Of a stretch of DNA of 64,000 nt, positions 53,233 through 63,367 are shown piece by piece. The position numbers and the translations under genes were made by a program. The notes beneath the pieces are model-generated. The model worked only from the letters and a program-made list of their open reading frames with translations, did no database searches and was not told where the DNA came from. How positions within the stretch are numbered: the stretch's first letter is position 1; every line of letters begins with the position of its first letter. The DNA is from JAAZHD01 sp012510895 (GTDB lineage Bacteria; Bacillota; Clostridia; Caldicoprobacterales; DTU083), in contig JBMNJC010000004.1 in assembly GCA_050951465.1 (NCBI GenBank), forward strand, positions 1 through 64,000, written 5' to 3'.

Positions 53233-54465
53233 ATCTATTCTTTGAAACGAGATATATTAAATTTTACAAATAAAGTTTCTCGAAAGCTCTCCAAACCAGA
53301 TCGTAAGTTTACAGCTGATATAACTTATGGAATGCTCGCTTCCGGTAGCTGTCTGCTTACAGATGTCGCAGACAATCTTCATGAGGATTCAAAAAAGATA
53401 AACATTGTTGACCGTTTATCCAAGCACCTTAATCAGGGCACCCCAAAGGACGCTTTATCTTCCTATCTCAGCCTGATCCGTAAATGGGTTCCGAAGGAAC
53501 CTGTCATCCATATCGATGATAGTGATGTTGTCAAGCCCGGCGGTTATAAATTTGAATCCCTTGGCATCGTACGGGACGGTTCCGAAAGTACTAAGAATAA
53601 GAACGTATATAAAAAAGGCTATCACGTGACGGAAGCCACCGTCCTTACCAAAAGTGGGCACCCCGCCAGTATTTTTTCTGAAATACATTCTTCAAAGGAA
53701 AAGGAATTTACTTCTATTAATGATATTACATTCTCTGCAATGAAACGGGGTGCAAATCTGTTTGGAAAAGCTACTTTTGTCATGGACAGAGGCTATGACG
53801 ATAACAAGATGTTCCTAAAGCTTGACGAAATGGAGCAGGACTATGTTATTCGTCTTACTACAAAACGTAAGCTGCTTTTTCATAATAAATGGATCAAGGC
53901 AACCGAACTGCGTGATCGCCGCAAGGGAAAAATTAAAACCCCAGTTTTTTATAAAGGGGAGCAGCATGATGCATACCTTTCCCACGTCAAAGTACAGATT
54001 ACGGCTTCCAGAAAGGATATTTACCTTGTGTTGGTTTACGGCATTACGGAACATCCTATGATGCTTGCTACGAATAAAGAAATTCGTTGCAAAGAAGATG
54101 TCATCCGGGTGGCAAGGCTATACTTATCCAGGTGGCGTATTGAGGAATATTTCCGCTGTAAAAAGCAGATGTTCCAGTTTGAAAACTTCCGAGTAAGGAA
54201 ACTTGTCGCCATCAATGCACTGAATTTTTACATAACCCTATGCATGGCATTCCTGGCTCACATATCCATGAAGCCAGAAACAAATTCCATGAAGGTTTCT
54301 ATTATACAACAGGCGAACCCGATAAAAGAAAAGGTTCATTTCTGCTATTACCGGCTAGCGAAAGGTATCTCAGGCATACTCATCCATGCAAAAGCAGGCG
54401 TCAGGCTCTGGTTCAGGACAAGACGTCCCCCGTACCGTCAACTTTGCTTTAAGCTGGCCGTCTGA
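53212..54465 (+). CDS. IS4-type DDE transposase
   Basis: 417-aa transposase. Catalytic acidic residues are likely in VIHIDDSDVVK, FVMDRGYDDNK, and the YREK-like block YLSRWRIEEYFRCKKQ, which supplies Glu. The frame is complete and undisrupted, so the element may be active. The ATG follows AGAGGAGG (53197-53204) by 7 nt. It lies between an overlooked small gene and the LacI regulator in the accessory stretch. Confidence 0.9.
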   Translation: MSYFTSKIYSLKRDILNFTNKVSRKLSKPDRKFTADITYGMLASGSCLLTDVADNLHEDSKKINIVDRLSKHLNQGTPKDALSSYLSLIRKWVPKEPVIHIDDSDVVKPGGYKFESLGIVRDGSESTKNKNVYKKGYHVTEATVLTKSGHPASIFSEIHSSKEKEFTSINDITFSAMKRGANLFGKATFVMDRGYDDNKMFLKLDEMEQDYVIRLTTKRKLLFHNKWIKATELRDRRKGKIKTPVFYKGEQHDAYLSHVKVQITASRKDIYLVLVYGITEHPMMLATNKEIRCKEDVIRVARLYLSRWRIEEYFRCKKQMFQFENFRVRKLVAINALNFYITLCMAFLAHISMKPETNSMKVSIIQQANPIKEKVHFCYYRLAKGISGILIHAKAGVRLWFRTRRPPYRQLCFKLAV

Positions 54466-54623
54466 ATAGATAAAAAACATTCTTCTTAAAAAGTCCGGTT
54501 TCGGCGGGGCTTATTAAAGTACGCACAATTGTAAGAGTATCAACGTTTATTGCTAAGTTGACATATTTGTAGAGAAAAGTTAGTATAATAATGCTTTTAA
54601 TGTATTTAGCGCAGGTGGGATAA

Positions 54624-55625
54624 ATGAAGAAGAAAAACAGAGTTTCAAGTAAGGATGTAGCAAGAGAAGCCGGAGTTTCTCAGGCAACGGTTTCTTATGT
54701 TCTTAACGATGTAAAACACATAAAGATCCGTCCTGAAACCAGGCAGGCTGTTTGGGATGCTGTAAAGAAGCTGAATTATCATCCTAGTCACATTGCCAGG
54801 GGCATGAGATTGAATAAATCCATGTCTGTAGGTGTTATATCAGATCGAAGTGTTACAAATTATAATTTTATGAAAACATTGGAAGGAATTAAAGTAGGTC
54901 TGGCGAAATTTAACTATTCTATAACTCTTTTATATGATACCAGTGAGGAGCATTTTCCAAGGGAGTTGATAAGCTATTATAAATCAAATCGTCTGGACGG
55001 CTTTATTTTTGCGTTTGCCTTACTGGATGAATCAATAAAAGAAGAATTGGACAACAAAAAAATTCCTTATGTAATCATCGATTCCCATGCTCATGGGCGG
55101 GGAAGTCATGAAGTAGGAACAGATTATCTTAACCATCTGCCGACATTGACAGCAGTTTTCAAAAAAAAGGGAGCAAAGAAGCTGGCCTATTTTGGTCCCC
55201 GGAGGGAAAATGAGACGGACCCCCGTATTGAGGCATATCTTGATGCCCTAAAAGGTAATGCTTTACATAACTCTGGAATCCATCTCTGCAGCTTTAATGA
55301 TGATGAAATACAGGTAATGGCACACAAAATCCTTTTACAATCGGAATCTCCTCAAGGAATTTTGGCAGGCACCCCTCGATTTGGTTTCCATGTTCTGAAA
55401 GCAGCAGCCAAACTTGGCATAGATGTCCCCGGGAAACTATCAGTTGCTTGTCTTGGAACTTCTGCTTTCCATGGACTTTGCCATCCCAGCATGACTGCTG
55501 TAGAGCTTCCTTTGTTTGAAATGGGGCGTACAGGGGCAGAAATGCTGGCAAACCTTATGAACGATCAGGAAGGGGAAGAACTAATTGTTCTGCCTTCCGA
55601 GATCGTTATGCGAGAATCACTTTAA
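54624..55625 (+). CDS. LacI-family transcriptional regulator
   Basis: 333-aa repressor. The N-terminal helix-turn-helix (SSKDVAREAGVSQATVSYVL, residues 8-27) and hinge helix (HPSHIARGMRLN) are typical, followed by a periplasmic-binding-protein-like sensor domain (about 65-333). The ligand, probably a sugar, is unknown and no sugar operon adjoins it. AGGTGGG precedes the ATG. It converges on serA with a 4-bp overlap. Its upstream DNA is the end of the IS4-type element. Confidence 0.92.
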   Translation: MKKKNRVSSKDVAREAGVSQATVSYVLNDVKHIKIRPETRQAVWDAVKKLNYHPSHIARGMRLNKSMSVGVISDRSVTNYNFMKTLEGIKVGLAKFNYSITLLYDTSEEHFPRELISYYKSNRLDGFIFAFALLDESIKEELDNKKIPYVIIDSHAHGRGSHEVGTDYLNHLPTLTAVFKKKGAKKLAYFGPRRENETDPRIEAYLDALKGNALHNSGIHLCSFNDDEIQVMAHKILLQSESPQGILAGTPRFGFHVLKAAAKLGIDVPGKLSVACLGTSAFHGLCHPSMTAVELPLFEMGRTGAEMLANLMNDQEGEELIVLPSEIVMRESL

Positions 55626-56788
55626 TAAATAGCCCTAACTTTAATTACCCCGTTAATGCTTGAAATTCTTTGCAACTCATTCTCAGATATGACACCATCT
55701 ATGTCAATTATGGTATATGCCGCATCTTTTTTGCTTTTATTCATCATGTTTGCAATATTAATATCAGAAGCAGCCAATGCAGATGCAATTTGTCCCACCA
55801 TATTTGGAATATTTCGATGAGCAACGGTGATGCGATGATGATTTGTTTTTGGCATCTCACAATGTGGAAAGTTAACAGAATTAATTATATTTCCTGTTTC
55901 TATATAATATTTTAGTTGATATGAAGCCATTAAAGCGCAATTTTCTTCAGATTCCGGAGTAGAAGCGCCCAAGTGCGGAATCGGTATTACATTTTCGTGA
56001 TCTAAAAGTACATCATTGGGAAAATCTGTAGCATATTTACTTACTATGCCATTATTTAATGCATCCAGTAAATCACCGGTATGCACCAGCTCGCCTCTGG
56101 AGAAATTAAGTAATCTGACTCCTTTTTTCATCTTTGAAAATGTGTCTTTATTTATAAAATTTTTTGTGTCCTGCATTAAAGGAATATGGAGGGTTATGTA
56201 ATCTGATTCGGCTAAAAGAGCATCCAAACTCTCTGCTCTGTGTACAGCACGGGATAAGCTCCATGCACCGCTTACTGAAAGATATGGATCATATCCGAAT
56301 ACTTCCATTCCTATAGCTTGAGCAGCATTTGCAACCTTCGCGCCAATTGCTCCAAGACCTATTACCCCTAATTTTTTACCGGCAATTTCAGGGCCTGTAA
56401 AAGAAGATTTGCCTTTTTCAATAAGTTTTGGTATTTCGTCACCTTTGCCTTTCAGGGATTTGACCCACTCGATTCCTTGGATGATATTTCTGGAGGTTAG
56501 GAACAGGACGCACAGCACCAATTCCTTAACAGCGTTGGCGTTTGCACCGGGCGTATTAAAGACAACAATGCCCTGCTCAGTGCATTTTTCAAGAGGAATG
56601 TTGTTTACTCCTGCACCTGCTCTTGCAATACCGAGTAAGTTTGACGGCAAATCAATGTCATGCATGTTAGCACTTCGCACCAAGATACCGTGAGATTCAT
56701 CAATGCTGTCTGTTATCTGATAAGAATCCGGTGATAAATGGGTATATATTACATCCGAAATATTGTTTAGAAGTTTAATCTTATACAA
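55622..56788 (-). CDS. serA: D-3-phosphoglycerate dehydrogenase
   Basis: About 388-aa NAD-dependent dehydrogenase starting serine synthesis. The Rossmann motif is GLGAIGAKVANAAQAIG, the Arg is in NFSRGELV, and the catalytic His in PIPHLGAST. A C-terminal ACT-type domain (about 315-388) should sense serine. TTG 56788 gives the usual N-terminus (YKIKLLNNIS) with AAAGGGGA 10 nt upstream; a longer frame from ATG 56833 would overlap serC. It lies 25 bp after serC as a serCA operon. Confidence 0.93.
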   Translation of the reverse strand: MYKIKLLNNISDVIYTHLSPDSYQITDSIDESHGILVRSANMHDIDLPSNLLGIARAGAGVNNIPLEKCTEQGIVVFNTPGANANAVKELVLCVLFLTSRNIIQGIEWVKSLKGKGDEIPKLIEKGKSSFTGPEIAGKKLGVIGLGAIGAKVANAAQAIGMEVFGYDPYLSVSGAWSLSRAVHRAESLDALLAESDYITLHIPLMQDTKNFINKDTFSKMKKGVRLLNFSRGELVHTGDLLDALNNGIVSKYATDFPNDVLLDHENVIPIPHLGASTPESEENCALMASYQLKYYIETGNIINSVNFPHCEMPKTNHHRITVAHRNIPNMVGQIASALAASDINIANMMNKSKKDAAYTIIDIDGVISENELQRISSINGVIKVRAIY

Positions 56789-56813
56789 CTCAATCAATTC
56801 CCCTTTATCAGAC

Positions 56814-57896
56814 TTATTTATTTTCATATTCAAACTGTTTCATGAAATTAACTAAGGCTTGTACTCCTTCAATAGGCATCGGATTATATATGCTGGCCCT
56901 CATACCTCCTACAGATCGATGCCCTGCCAGATTAACCAGGCCGGCCTTAGCAGCTTCTTTAATAAATTTCTTGTTAAGTTCTTCTGTAGGCAGTATAAAA
57001 GGTACATTCATCAAAGATCTGTATTTTGGAATAACGGTACCTTTAAAGAGGTGAGATTCATCTAAGAAGTTATATAATAGTTCAGCTTTTTCCTTATTTC
57101 GCTTTTCCATCTCATGTATTCCGCCTATATCCTTAAGCCACTCAAACACCAACATAGCCACGTAGATAGCAAAAGTTGGAGGAGTATTATACATAGAGCC
57201 GTTTTCTGAGTGAATCTGATAATCAAGCATGGTAGGCGTTCCTTCCAAGGCATGACCTATTAAATCATCTCTAATGATAACAATTGTAAGCCCGGCCGGT
57301 CCTATATTTTTCTGAGCTCCGGCATAAATAAGTCCGAATTTACTGACATCATAGACTTCAGAAAGGATACCGGAAGAGGCGTCAGTTACCAGAGGAACTG
57401 AACCGGTATATGGTATGCTTGTATATCTTGTTCCGTAAATGGTATTATTTATTGTGATATGAACATAGTCAGCATCCGGCGAGAACATAGATGTATCCAA
57501 TTCAGGAATATAGTTAAAGTTAGCATCTTCCGATGATGCGACTACATTGACTTTACCATACTTCTTTGCCTCTGAAATAGCTTTTTTTGACCAATTACCG
57601 GTATTAACATAGTCTGCAGTTTTAGTTTGTCTAAAGAGGTTTAACGGCACCATGGCGAATTGGGTAGAGGCACCGCCCTGCAGGAATAGTACTTTATAAT
57701 TGTCGGGAATGGACATCAGCTGTCTCAGCAGGCTTTCTGCTTCTTTGATAATGTCTAAAAATGCCTGAGAACGATGGCTCATTTCCATGACCGACATACC
57801 GCTGTTATTTGTATTAATCAGCTCCTTGCTTACCTTTTCCAGTACAGCAAGCGGCAATGTAGATGGACCTGCCGAAAAATTAAATACTCTTTCCAT
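56814..57896 (-). CDS. serC: Phosphoserine aminotransferase
   Basis: 360-aa PLP enzyme, second step of serine synthesis. RVFNFSAGPSTLP is the family N-terminus, the PLP lysine is in AGAQKNIGPAG, and the C-terminal HRSVGGMRASIYN binds phosphate. AAGGAGG lies 8 nt upstream of ATG 57896; the longer frame to 57959 adds 21 atypical residues. First gene of the serCA operon. Confidence 0.96.
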   Translation of the reverse strand: MERVFNFSAGPSTLPLAVLEKVSKELINTNNSGMSVMEMSHRSQAFLDIIKEAESLLRQLMSIPDNYKVLFLQGGASTQFAMVPLNLFRQTKTADYVNTGNWSKKAISEAKKYGKVNVVASSEDANFNYIPELDTSMFSPDADYVHITINNTIYGTRYTSIPYTGSVPLVTDASSGILSEVYDVSKFGLIYAGAQKNIGPAGLTIVIIRDDLIGHALEGTPTMLDYQIHSENGSMYNTPPTFAIYVAMLVFEWLKDIGGIHEMEKRNKEKAELLYNFLDESHLFKGTVIPKYRSLMNVPFILPTEELNKKFIKEAAKAGLVNLAGHRSVGGMRASIYNPMPIEGVQALVNFMKQFEYENK

Positions 57897-58080
57897 AAAG
57901 AAAGCCTCCTTATAATATATAAGAATTAAAATATGTATCGTAGAAACTGGAATTGTCATGTATTATACTATATATATTTAGCAATTTAAAGTACAAGAGT
58001 GGAAAAGACTTTTCCCAATTTTAAAAAAATTTATGAAAAAATTTATATAGTAAAGTTAAGAGAGGGTTAGCAAAAAGCAT

Positions 58081-58719
58081 ATGATTGAAATCAAGGAAGC
58101 AATTATCGTAGAGGGAATATATGATAAAATGAAACTGGAACAATTCATTCGTGGGACAATAATATCTACTAATGGATTTTCATTGCTCCGGGATAGAAAG
58201 CATATGGAAATGATCAAACAGCTGGCTGCCAGGCAGGGAATTGTTATACTTACGGATTCAGACAGAGCAGGATTCTTGATACGACGCTACATCCAATCCC
58301 AAATCCCTGCGGAGCAAATCAAACATGCCTATATACCTGAAATTATAGGTAAAGAAAAAAGAAAAACTTTTCCCGGCAAAGAAGGCTTAAAAGGGGTTGA
58401 GGGCATGTCAAAAGAAATCATACTTAATGCATTGCAAAGGGCAGGTTGCACTTTTTTTAAAGCTCATGCCGAATCTGAAGATAAAAGACACAATCGAAGG
58501 CCGATTACCAAACTGGATTTATTTAAGGATGGTTTATCCGGAGGGCGAAACAGCAGCCTGCTTCGCGCATATCTAAAAAATGAATTGAACCTGCCTTCCA
58601 GACTGACTGTCAACGGTCTGCTGGAAGTACTTAATGCACTGTTTACTTATGAGGAATACAGGGAATATATGAAGGGCTTCCAATTGAGATATCAGAAGCC
58701 CGACAAATCTGATTACTGA
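58081..58719 (+). CDS. RNase M5-like Toprim/DUF4093 protein
   Basis: 212-aa protein with an N-terminal Toprim domain (about 4-95): the Glu is in IIVEGIYDK and the DxD in ILTDSDRAG. The C-terminal DUF4093 region (about 115-205) is shared with ribonuclease M5, which matures 5S rRNA. Clostridial homologues are usually annotated as RNase M5 or DUF4093 protein; it is slightly longer than the Bacillus enzyme (about 186 aa). AGAGAGGG lies upstream of the ATG. It converges with the DUF1846 gene. Confidence 0.82.
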   Translation: MIEIKEAIIVEGIYDKMKLEQFIRGTIISTNGFSLLRDRKHMEMIKQLAARQGIVILTDSDRAGFLIRRYIQSQIPAEQIKHAYIPEIIGKEKRKTFPGKEGLKGVEGMSKEIILNALQRAGCTFFKAHAESEDKRHNRRPITKLDLFKDGLSGGRNSSLLRAYLKNELNLPSRLTVNGLLEVLNALFTYEEYREYMKGFQLRYQKPDKSDY

Positions 58720-58737
58720 TTTTAAAACCAGGTTCTA

Positions 58738-60243
58738 TTAACCTATATACAAATCTTCCGAAGGGAAGTTAGTATCACAAGTTAAATGAATACCTAGCTT
58801 AAGAAGCGCTGTTTCATCAGCAGAAGGCAGTAAATGGGTAGAATGCATCTCACATCCATAAAGCGACTTTAAACTTGATAAAGCCAGCTGTGCGGTTGGA
58901 TTAGTTGTAGCGCTGATGCCAAGTGCAATCAAAGTTTCTTCCAAAGTCAGCCTGGTATTCTTTTCATTTATAATGTCTTTCTTTAAGCCCTGTATGGATT
59001 CTATAACATTAGGTGACAAAAGATGAATATTATCCGGAATGCCGGAAGCAATTTTTATTGCGTTCAGAATCACGCTTGAAGCAGAATCCATTAATACGGA
59101 CCGTTTGCCCGTAGCTATTTCTCCTGTTTTGAGTTCAATGGCTGCACCGTACATATTATCCTTACCATCTTTCGGTGCACTCTTCATGACTTCCCTCGCA
59201 GCAACTACCACTTTCCGGTCTTCTGGTTTTAGGTTAAAGTCCTCCATAAGAAGGCCTACACGGGCAGAGACATCTGTTTCTCTTTTGCCTTTGACATAGT
59301 CAACCTTATACCAGAAATAACGGCGAATAATTTCCTGTTTGGCGGCTTCACGAACCACTTCATCATCAATAATGCCAAAACCGGCCCGGTTGACACCCAT
59401 GTCTGTAGGAGACTTGTAAATGGATTCTTCCGAAGAAACGCGCTCCAAAATCCTTCTTAATACAGGAAAGATCTCCACATCCCGATTATAGTTTACTGAG
59501 GTAACACCATAGGTTTCCAAATGGAAAGGGTCGATAACATTCAAATCCTTTAAGTCTGCTGTTGCAGCTTCATATGCTACATTTACGGGATGCTTCAACG
59601 GCAAATTCCAAATGGGGAATGTCTCGAATTTTGCATAGCCGCTTTTTATACCCCTTAGACTGTCGTTATACATTTGGGAAAGACATGTTGCCAACTTACC
59701 GCTTCCGGGTCCGGGTCCAGTTATAATAACAAGTGGTTTGCTTGTTTCGATATAATCGTTAGCACCAAAACCTTCATCACTTAATATAGTGTTAATGTCA
59801 GTAGGATATCCCGGAGTCGGCCTATGTACGTAGGTTTTTATATTTCGCATCTCTAATGTGTTTTTAAACATCCTTGCAGCAGGTTGATCCTGATAACGGG
59901 TAATTACTACCCCCGTTACATCCAAATCCCATGAACGAAGATCGTCTATAAGCTTTAATGTATCCATTTCATATGTTATACCAAAATCAGCTCTAATTTT
60001 TCTTTGTTCAATATCTCCGGCATAAATGCATAAGATTATCTCCGCTTGATCTTTTAATTTATGAAGCAAACGTACTTTTACATTTGGATCATAACCAGGC
60101 AGCACTCTGGCTGCGTGATAATCGTAGAATAATTTACCTCCGAATTCCAAATAAAGTTTCTGATTGAAATATTCTACCCGTTTCTGTATCTCCTGGGTCT
60201 GTTCTTCCAGATATTTGTTGTTGTCAAAACCGGGTCGAAACAC
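58738..60243 (-). CDS. DUF1846 (UPF0371) family protein
   Basis: 501-aa cytosolic protein matching the DUF1846 family in length and features: a Gly-rich motif VIITGPGPGSGKLATCLSQ near residue 175 that resembles a nucleotide-binding loop, and conserved blocks MGVNRAGFGIIDDE and GCEMHSTHLLP. Function is unknown. Found widely in Firmicutes. A GGAGG (complement of CCTCC near 60253) precedes the ATG. It stands alone. Confidence 0.9.
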   Translation of the reverse strand: MFRPGFDNNKYLEEQTQEIQKRVEYFNQKLYLEFGGKLFYDYHAARVLPGYDPNVKVRLLHKLKDQAEIILCIYAGDIEQRKIRADFGITYEMDTLKLIDDLRSWDLDVTGVVITRYQDQPAARMFKNTLEMRNIKTYVHRPTPGYPTDINTILSDEGFGANDYIETSKPLVIITGPGPGSGKLATCLSQMYNDSLRGIKSGYAKFETFPIWNLPLKHPVNVAYEAATADLKDLNVIDPFHLETYGVTSVNYNRDVEIFPVLRRILERVSSEESIYKSPTDMGVNRAGFGIIDDEVVREAAKQEIIRRYFWYKVDYVKGKRETDVSARVGLLMEDFNLKPEDRKVVVAAREVMKSAPKDGKDNMYGAAIELKTGEIATGKRSVLMDSASSVILNAIKIASGIPDNIHLLSPNVIESIQGLKKDIINEKNTRLTLEETLIALGISATTNPTAQLALSSLKSLYGCEMHSTHLLPSADETALLKLGIHLTCDTNFPSEDLYIG

Positions 60244-60468
60244 GATATAAGACCTCCTATAAAAAAGTATAATTCCATCTAATGAATCCTGATATACAAT
60301 ATCATATTATCTAATATTTTTCATGGATTTTCTAGTATTAATTTTTATAGTTTTTTATTGTTTTTGCATTTCAACATAACCCGTATTATTGCATATTCTG
60401 ATAATCTAAGGATTCCAGAAGACATAGTAAAGTCTATTCTATTAACAATAAAAAGGAGTTTTTATAAT

Positions 60469-60915
60469 ATGGCCAAAACCGAATGTGAATCGAAGATCAG
60501 AACATTACTGGAGAAATATAAAAATGTTCCCTTTGTTCATAACGGTCGAACTTTGGAGGGATTAGACTGCTTGGGATTTGTGGTGCATTTTTACCGGAAC
60601 TTTGATATAAATTTGCCTGACAGTGATGGCAAGGAAATAAGAAGAGACTGGTATAAAACGGACCCCCAAAGATATATACGCAGCCTGAGGAAATTAAACG
60701 GGATTCAGGCATCGCTTAATGATCTTCAGGCTCTGGACCTTGTCTATTTTTCCATATCAAGAGGAATAATTACTCATACAGGTATCATGATTAATGATAA
60801 GGAATTTGCCCATATGTCACCCAAAGGTAATTTTAGAATCAGCAAAATGGAAAGACATTGGAAGTCAAGATGCAGAGGAGCGATTAGGTTTGTAAATATT
60901 GATAATGGACTATGA
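60469..60915 (+). CDS. Small NlpC/P60-type protein without signal peptide
   Basis: 148-aa protein formed by the papain-like fold alone. The Cys is in LEGLDCLGFVVHF and the His in IITHTGIMIND, matching NlpC/P60 peptidases or related amidases. No signal peptide or wall-binding domain is visible, so it may act in the cytosol or be exported in another way. ATG 60469 has AAAAGGAG 9 nt upstream; the TTG at 60358 is unlikely. A strong promoter for the next gene follows. Confidence 0.78.
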   Translation: MAKTECESKIRTLLEKYKNVPFVHNGRTLEGLDCLGFVVHFYRNFDINLPDSDGKEIRRDWYKTDPQRYIRSLRKLNGIQASLNDLQALDLVYFSISRGIITHTGIMINDKEFAHMSPKGNFRISKMERHWKSRCRGAIRFVNIDNGL

Positions 60916-60931
60916 CAGAGAACTGGAATAA

Positions 60932-60960
60932 TTGACATCAATTGCTTGAGTTTGTATAAT
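60932..60960 (+). promoter_or_regulatory. Sigma-A promoter of the alaS-like gene
   Basis: Perfect TTGACA (60932-60937) and perfect TATAAT (60955-60960) with a 17-bp spacer, 86 bp before the TTG start. No T-box was seen between. Confidence 0.85.
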
Positions 60961-61046
60961 AATCTGTAAAAAGATTGACTAAGAAGTAAGATTGGAGTAT
61001 CTAGCTGTTATGCTTCATTAAACAATATAGAAGGAGTGTTTTAAAT

Positions 61047-62840
61047 TTGAAAGCTAATGAACTAAGGAAGAAATTCCTTGCTTTTTTTGAAGAAAAAGGA
61101 CATGCCGTGATTCCCAGTGCCTCTTTAATACCGGAAAATGATCCCACAGTTTTATTCACCACTGCCGGAATGCATCCTTTAGTTCCGTATCTGTTAGGAG
61201 CCAAACATCCTGCAGGAAAACGCCTGACCAATGTGCAGAAATGCATTCGAACAGGTGATATAGATGATGTAGGGGATACTACCCATTGTACCTTTTTTGA
61301 AATGTTGGGAAATTGGTCTTTGGGGGATTATTTTAAAAAGAAAGCAATAGCATGGAGCTGGGAATTTTTAACTTCAGATAGAATGGTTAAATATTCCAAA
61401 GGATAGAATATATATATCTGTATTTTGAGGGAGACGAGAATGCTCCTCGTGATAATGAATCCTATAATTATTGGCGTTCTCATGGTGTAGAAGAAGATCA
61501 TATATTTTTCCTGCCTAAGGAGCATAATTGGTGGGGGCCCGCAGGTACTACAGGCCCATGCGGTCCGGATACAGAAATGTTTTATGATACAGGCAAAGAA
61601 AAATGCAGCCCTGATTGTGACATTACCTGCAATTGCGGTAAATATGTCGAAATCTGGAATGACGTTTTTATGGAGTATAACAAAACTGCAGATGGCAGAT
61701 ATGAGCCCTTAAATCAGAAAAATGTAGATACCGGTATGGGTTTGGATCGTACTATTGCTGTCTTACAGGGCGTAGACTCCGTATACGAAACAGACTTATT
61801 TAAGGACATTATGAAAAAAATCGAAGACCTTGCAGAGCGTGAGTATAAAGAGAATGTAGATACTGTAAGAGCATATAGGATTGTAGCTGATCATATTCGT
61901 ACTGCAACCTTTATTTTAGGAGATCAAAGAGGAGTCACTCCTTCCAATGTGGATCAAGGTTACGTATTACGCAGACTAATACGCCGTGCTATTCGTTTCG
62001 GCCTGCAAATCGGCATACCAGAAGGAAGAATTTCTGAAATTGCAAAGGTAGTAGTGAATCAATACAGTGATGTATATCCGGAACTAGCAAAAAATGAAAA
62101 AAGAATTATAAGGGAATTAGAGTTGGAAGAAGAAAGATTCCAAAGAACCATTCGTCAAGGGCTGAGAGAGCTCGACAAAGGTTATATCCGGTATAGATGA
62201 AGGTTCCAGGGTGATAGATGGGAAAAGTGCCTTCAGGCTGTATGATACTTTCGGTTTTCCTTTGGAATTCACTCAGGAATTGGCAAAGGAGAATGGATAT
62301 GAGGTAGATGTTAAGGGATTCGAAGAAAGCTTCCGGAAACACCAGGAAGTATCTTCATCAGGAGCTGCTCAAAGATTTAAAGGCGGCCTGGCGGATCATA
62401 AAGAAGAAACCACTAAGCTTCATACAGCAACACATCTGCTTCACACCGCTCTTAGAAAACTACTGGGCGATAGTGTCGAGCAGCGCGGCAGCAATATTAC
62501 AGCTGAACGTCTTAGGTTTGATTTTTCCTTCCCAAGAAAGTTAACAAAAGAAGAGCTTGATGAGGTTGAAAGAATAGTAAATGAAGTTATTGATCAGGAT
62601 CTTGAGGTTAAATGCGAAGAGATGACTGTGGAAGAAGCACAAAAAGCAGGAGCAATTGGTCTTTTCGAATCCAAGTATGGAGAAAAGGTTAAGGTTTATT
62701 CCATTGGTGACTTTTCCAAAGAAATATGCGGGGGTCCCCATGTTAGCCGGACCGGAGAGCTAGGTAAGTTTAAAATTAAAAAAGAAGGCAGCTCCTCTGC
62801 AGGTGTCCGCAGAATCAGAGCAGTTTTAATAGATGAATAA
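61047..62840 (+). pseudogene. Short alanyl-tRNA synthetase paralogue, three frameshifts
   Basis: About 597 codons in total against about 875 for full AlaRS. The catalytic domain is present (PENDPTVLFTTAGMHPLVPY; later TTGPCGPDTEMFYDT), followed by the editing domain with HTATH and CGGPH zinc motifs, and the chain ends there: the C-terminal DHHA1/C-Ala part is missing. The frame is broken at about 61380-61383 (extra A), about 61423-61426 (extra T in TTTT) and about 62177-62178 (extra G). Removing one base at each restores one continuous protein. TTG start with AAGGAG upstream. Either a decaying second alaS or a sequencing artefact. Confidence 0.85.
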
Positions 62841-62912
62841 GCTGTATATGTTAAAAGTGCTTCGATACCCGGTGATAATATAATCAAAAACTGATATAGA
62901 ATAAGGAGAATA

Positions 62913-63326
62913 ATGATGAATAGAGACATGAAGGGTCTTGCACATATCGGCATATATACTGATGACATTGAAAAAATCAATGAAGTTTTACACAGATATA
63001 TTAGGGTTTGATTGGATGGATAAAAGAGATGTTCCTGTTGAGGAGGCACCATGCAACTTGGCTTTGTAAGCGCCGGAAATCTGGTTATCGAATTGATTCA
63101 ACCCGTTGATACTTCGGTTATAAAGGAAAGAAAAGCCGGTATTGTAGATCATATAGCTATTGAAGTAGAAGATATTGACGATGTAATCATCAAGCTGAAA
63201 GAAAAAAATCTGGTGTTCAATTCAGAAGAAAAAAAGGAGAACCCTTATCTTTTTGATGGTATCAGCAATATTTTTTTTGATGGGCCGAATGGAGAGAGAC
63301 TGGAGCTTTTTCAGTATAATAAATAG
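62913..63326 (+). pseudogene. VOC-family protein gene with two compensating frameshifts
   Basis: The N-terminal part reads as a VOC/glyoxalase repeat (GLAHIGIYTDDIEK), then an extra A in the A-run at about 62968-62973 breaks the frame. Reading on in the corrected frame gives FYTDILGFDWMDKRDVPVEE. A base is then missing near 63047-63049 before the intact remainder (LGFVSAGNLVIELIQP to the stop at 63326, with Glu in RLELFQY). Restored length is about 137 aa, matching methylmalonyl-CoA epimerase/VOC proteins. A GGAG site precedes the ATG. Confidence 0.82.
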
Positions 63327-63367
63327 AATATGAGTAGGTTCTTTAGACCCGTGAAAGGAATGCTGTT

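Larger units (their letters stand above)
53042..54562 (+). mobile_element. IS4-type insertion sequence, ends uncertain
   Basis: One transposase gene flanked by non-coding DNA. The 8-bp direct repeat AAGTTGAC occurs at 53042-53049 and 54555-54562 and could be the target duplication. Convincing terminal inverted repeats were not found, so the limits are approximate. The left side carries regulatory inverted repeats described separately. Confidence 0.6.

Noticed and set aside
54535..54600. Promoter for the LacI gene formed by TTGACA at the IS4-type end and TATAAT
   Set aside because: The two elements are 20 bp apart, outside the usual 16-18 bp, so I did not annotate it.
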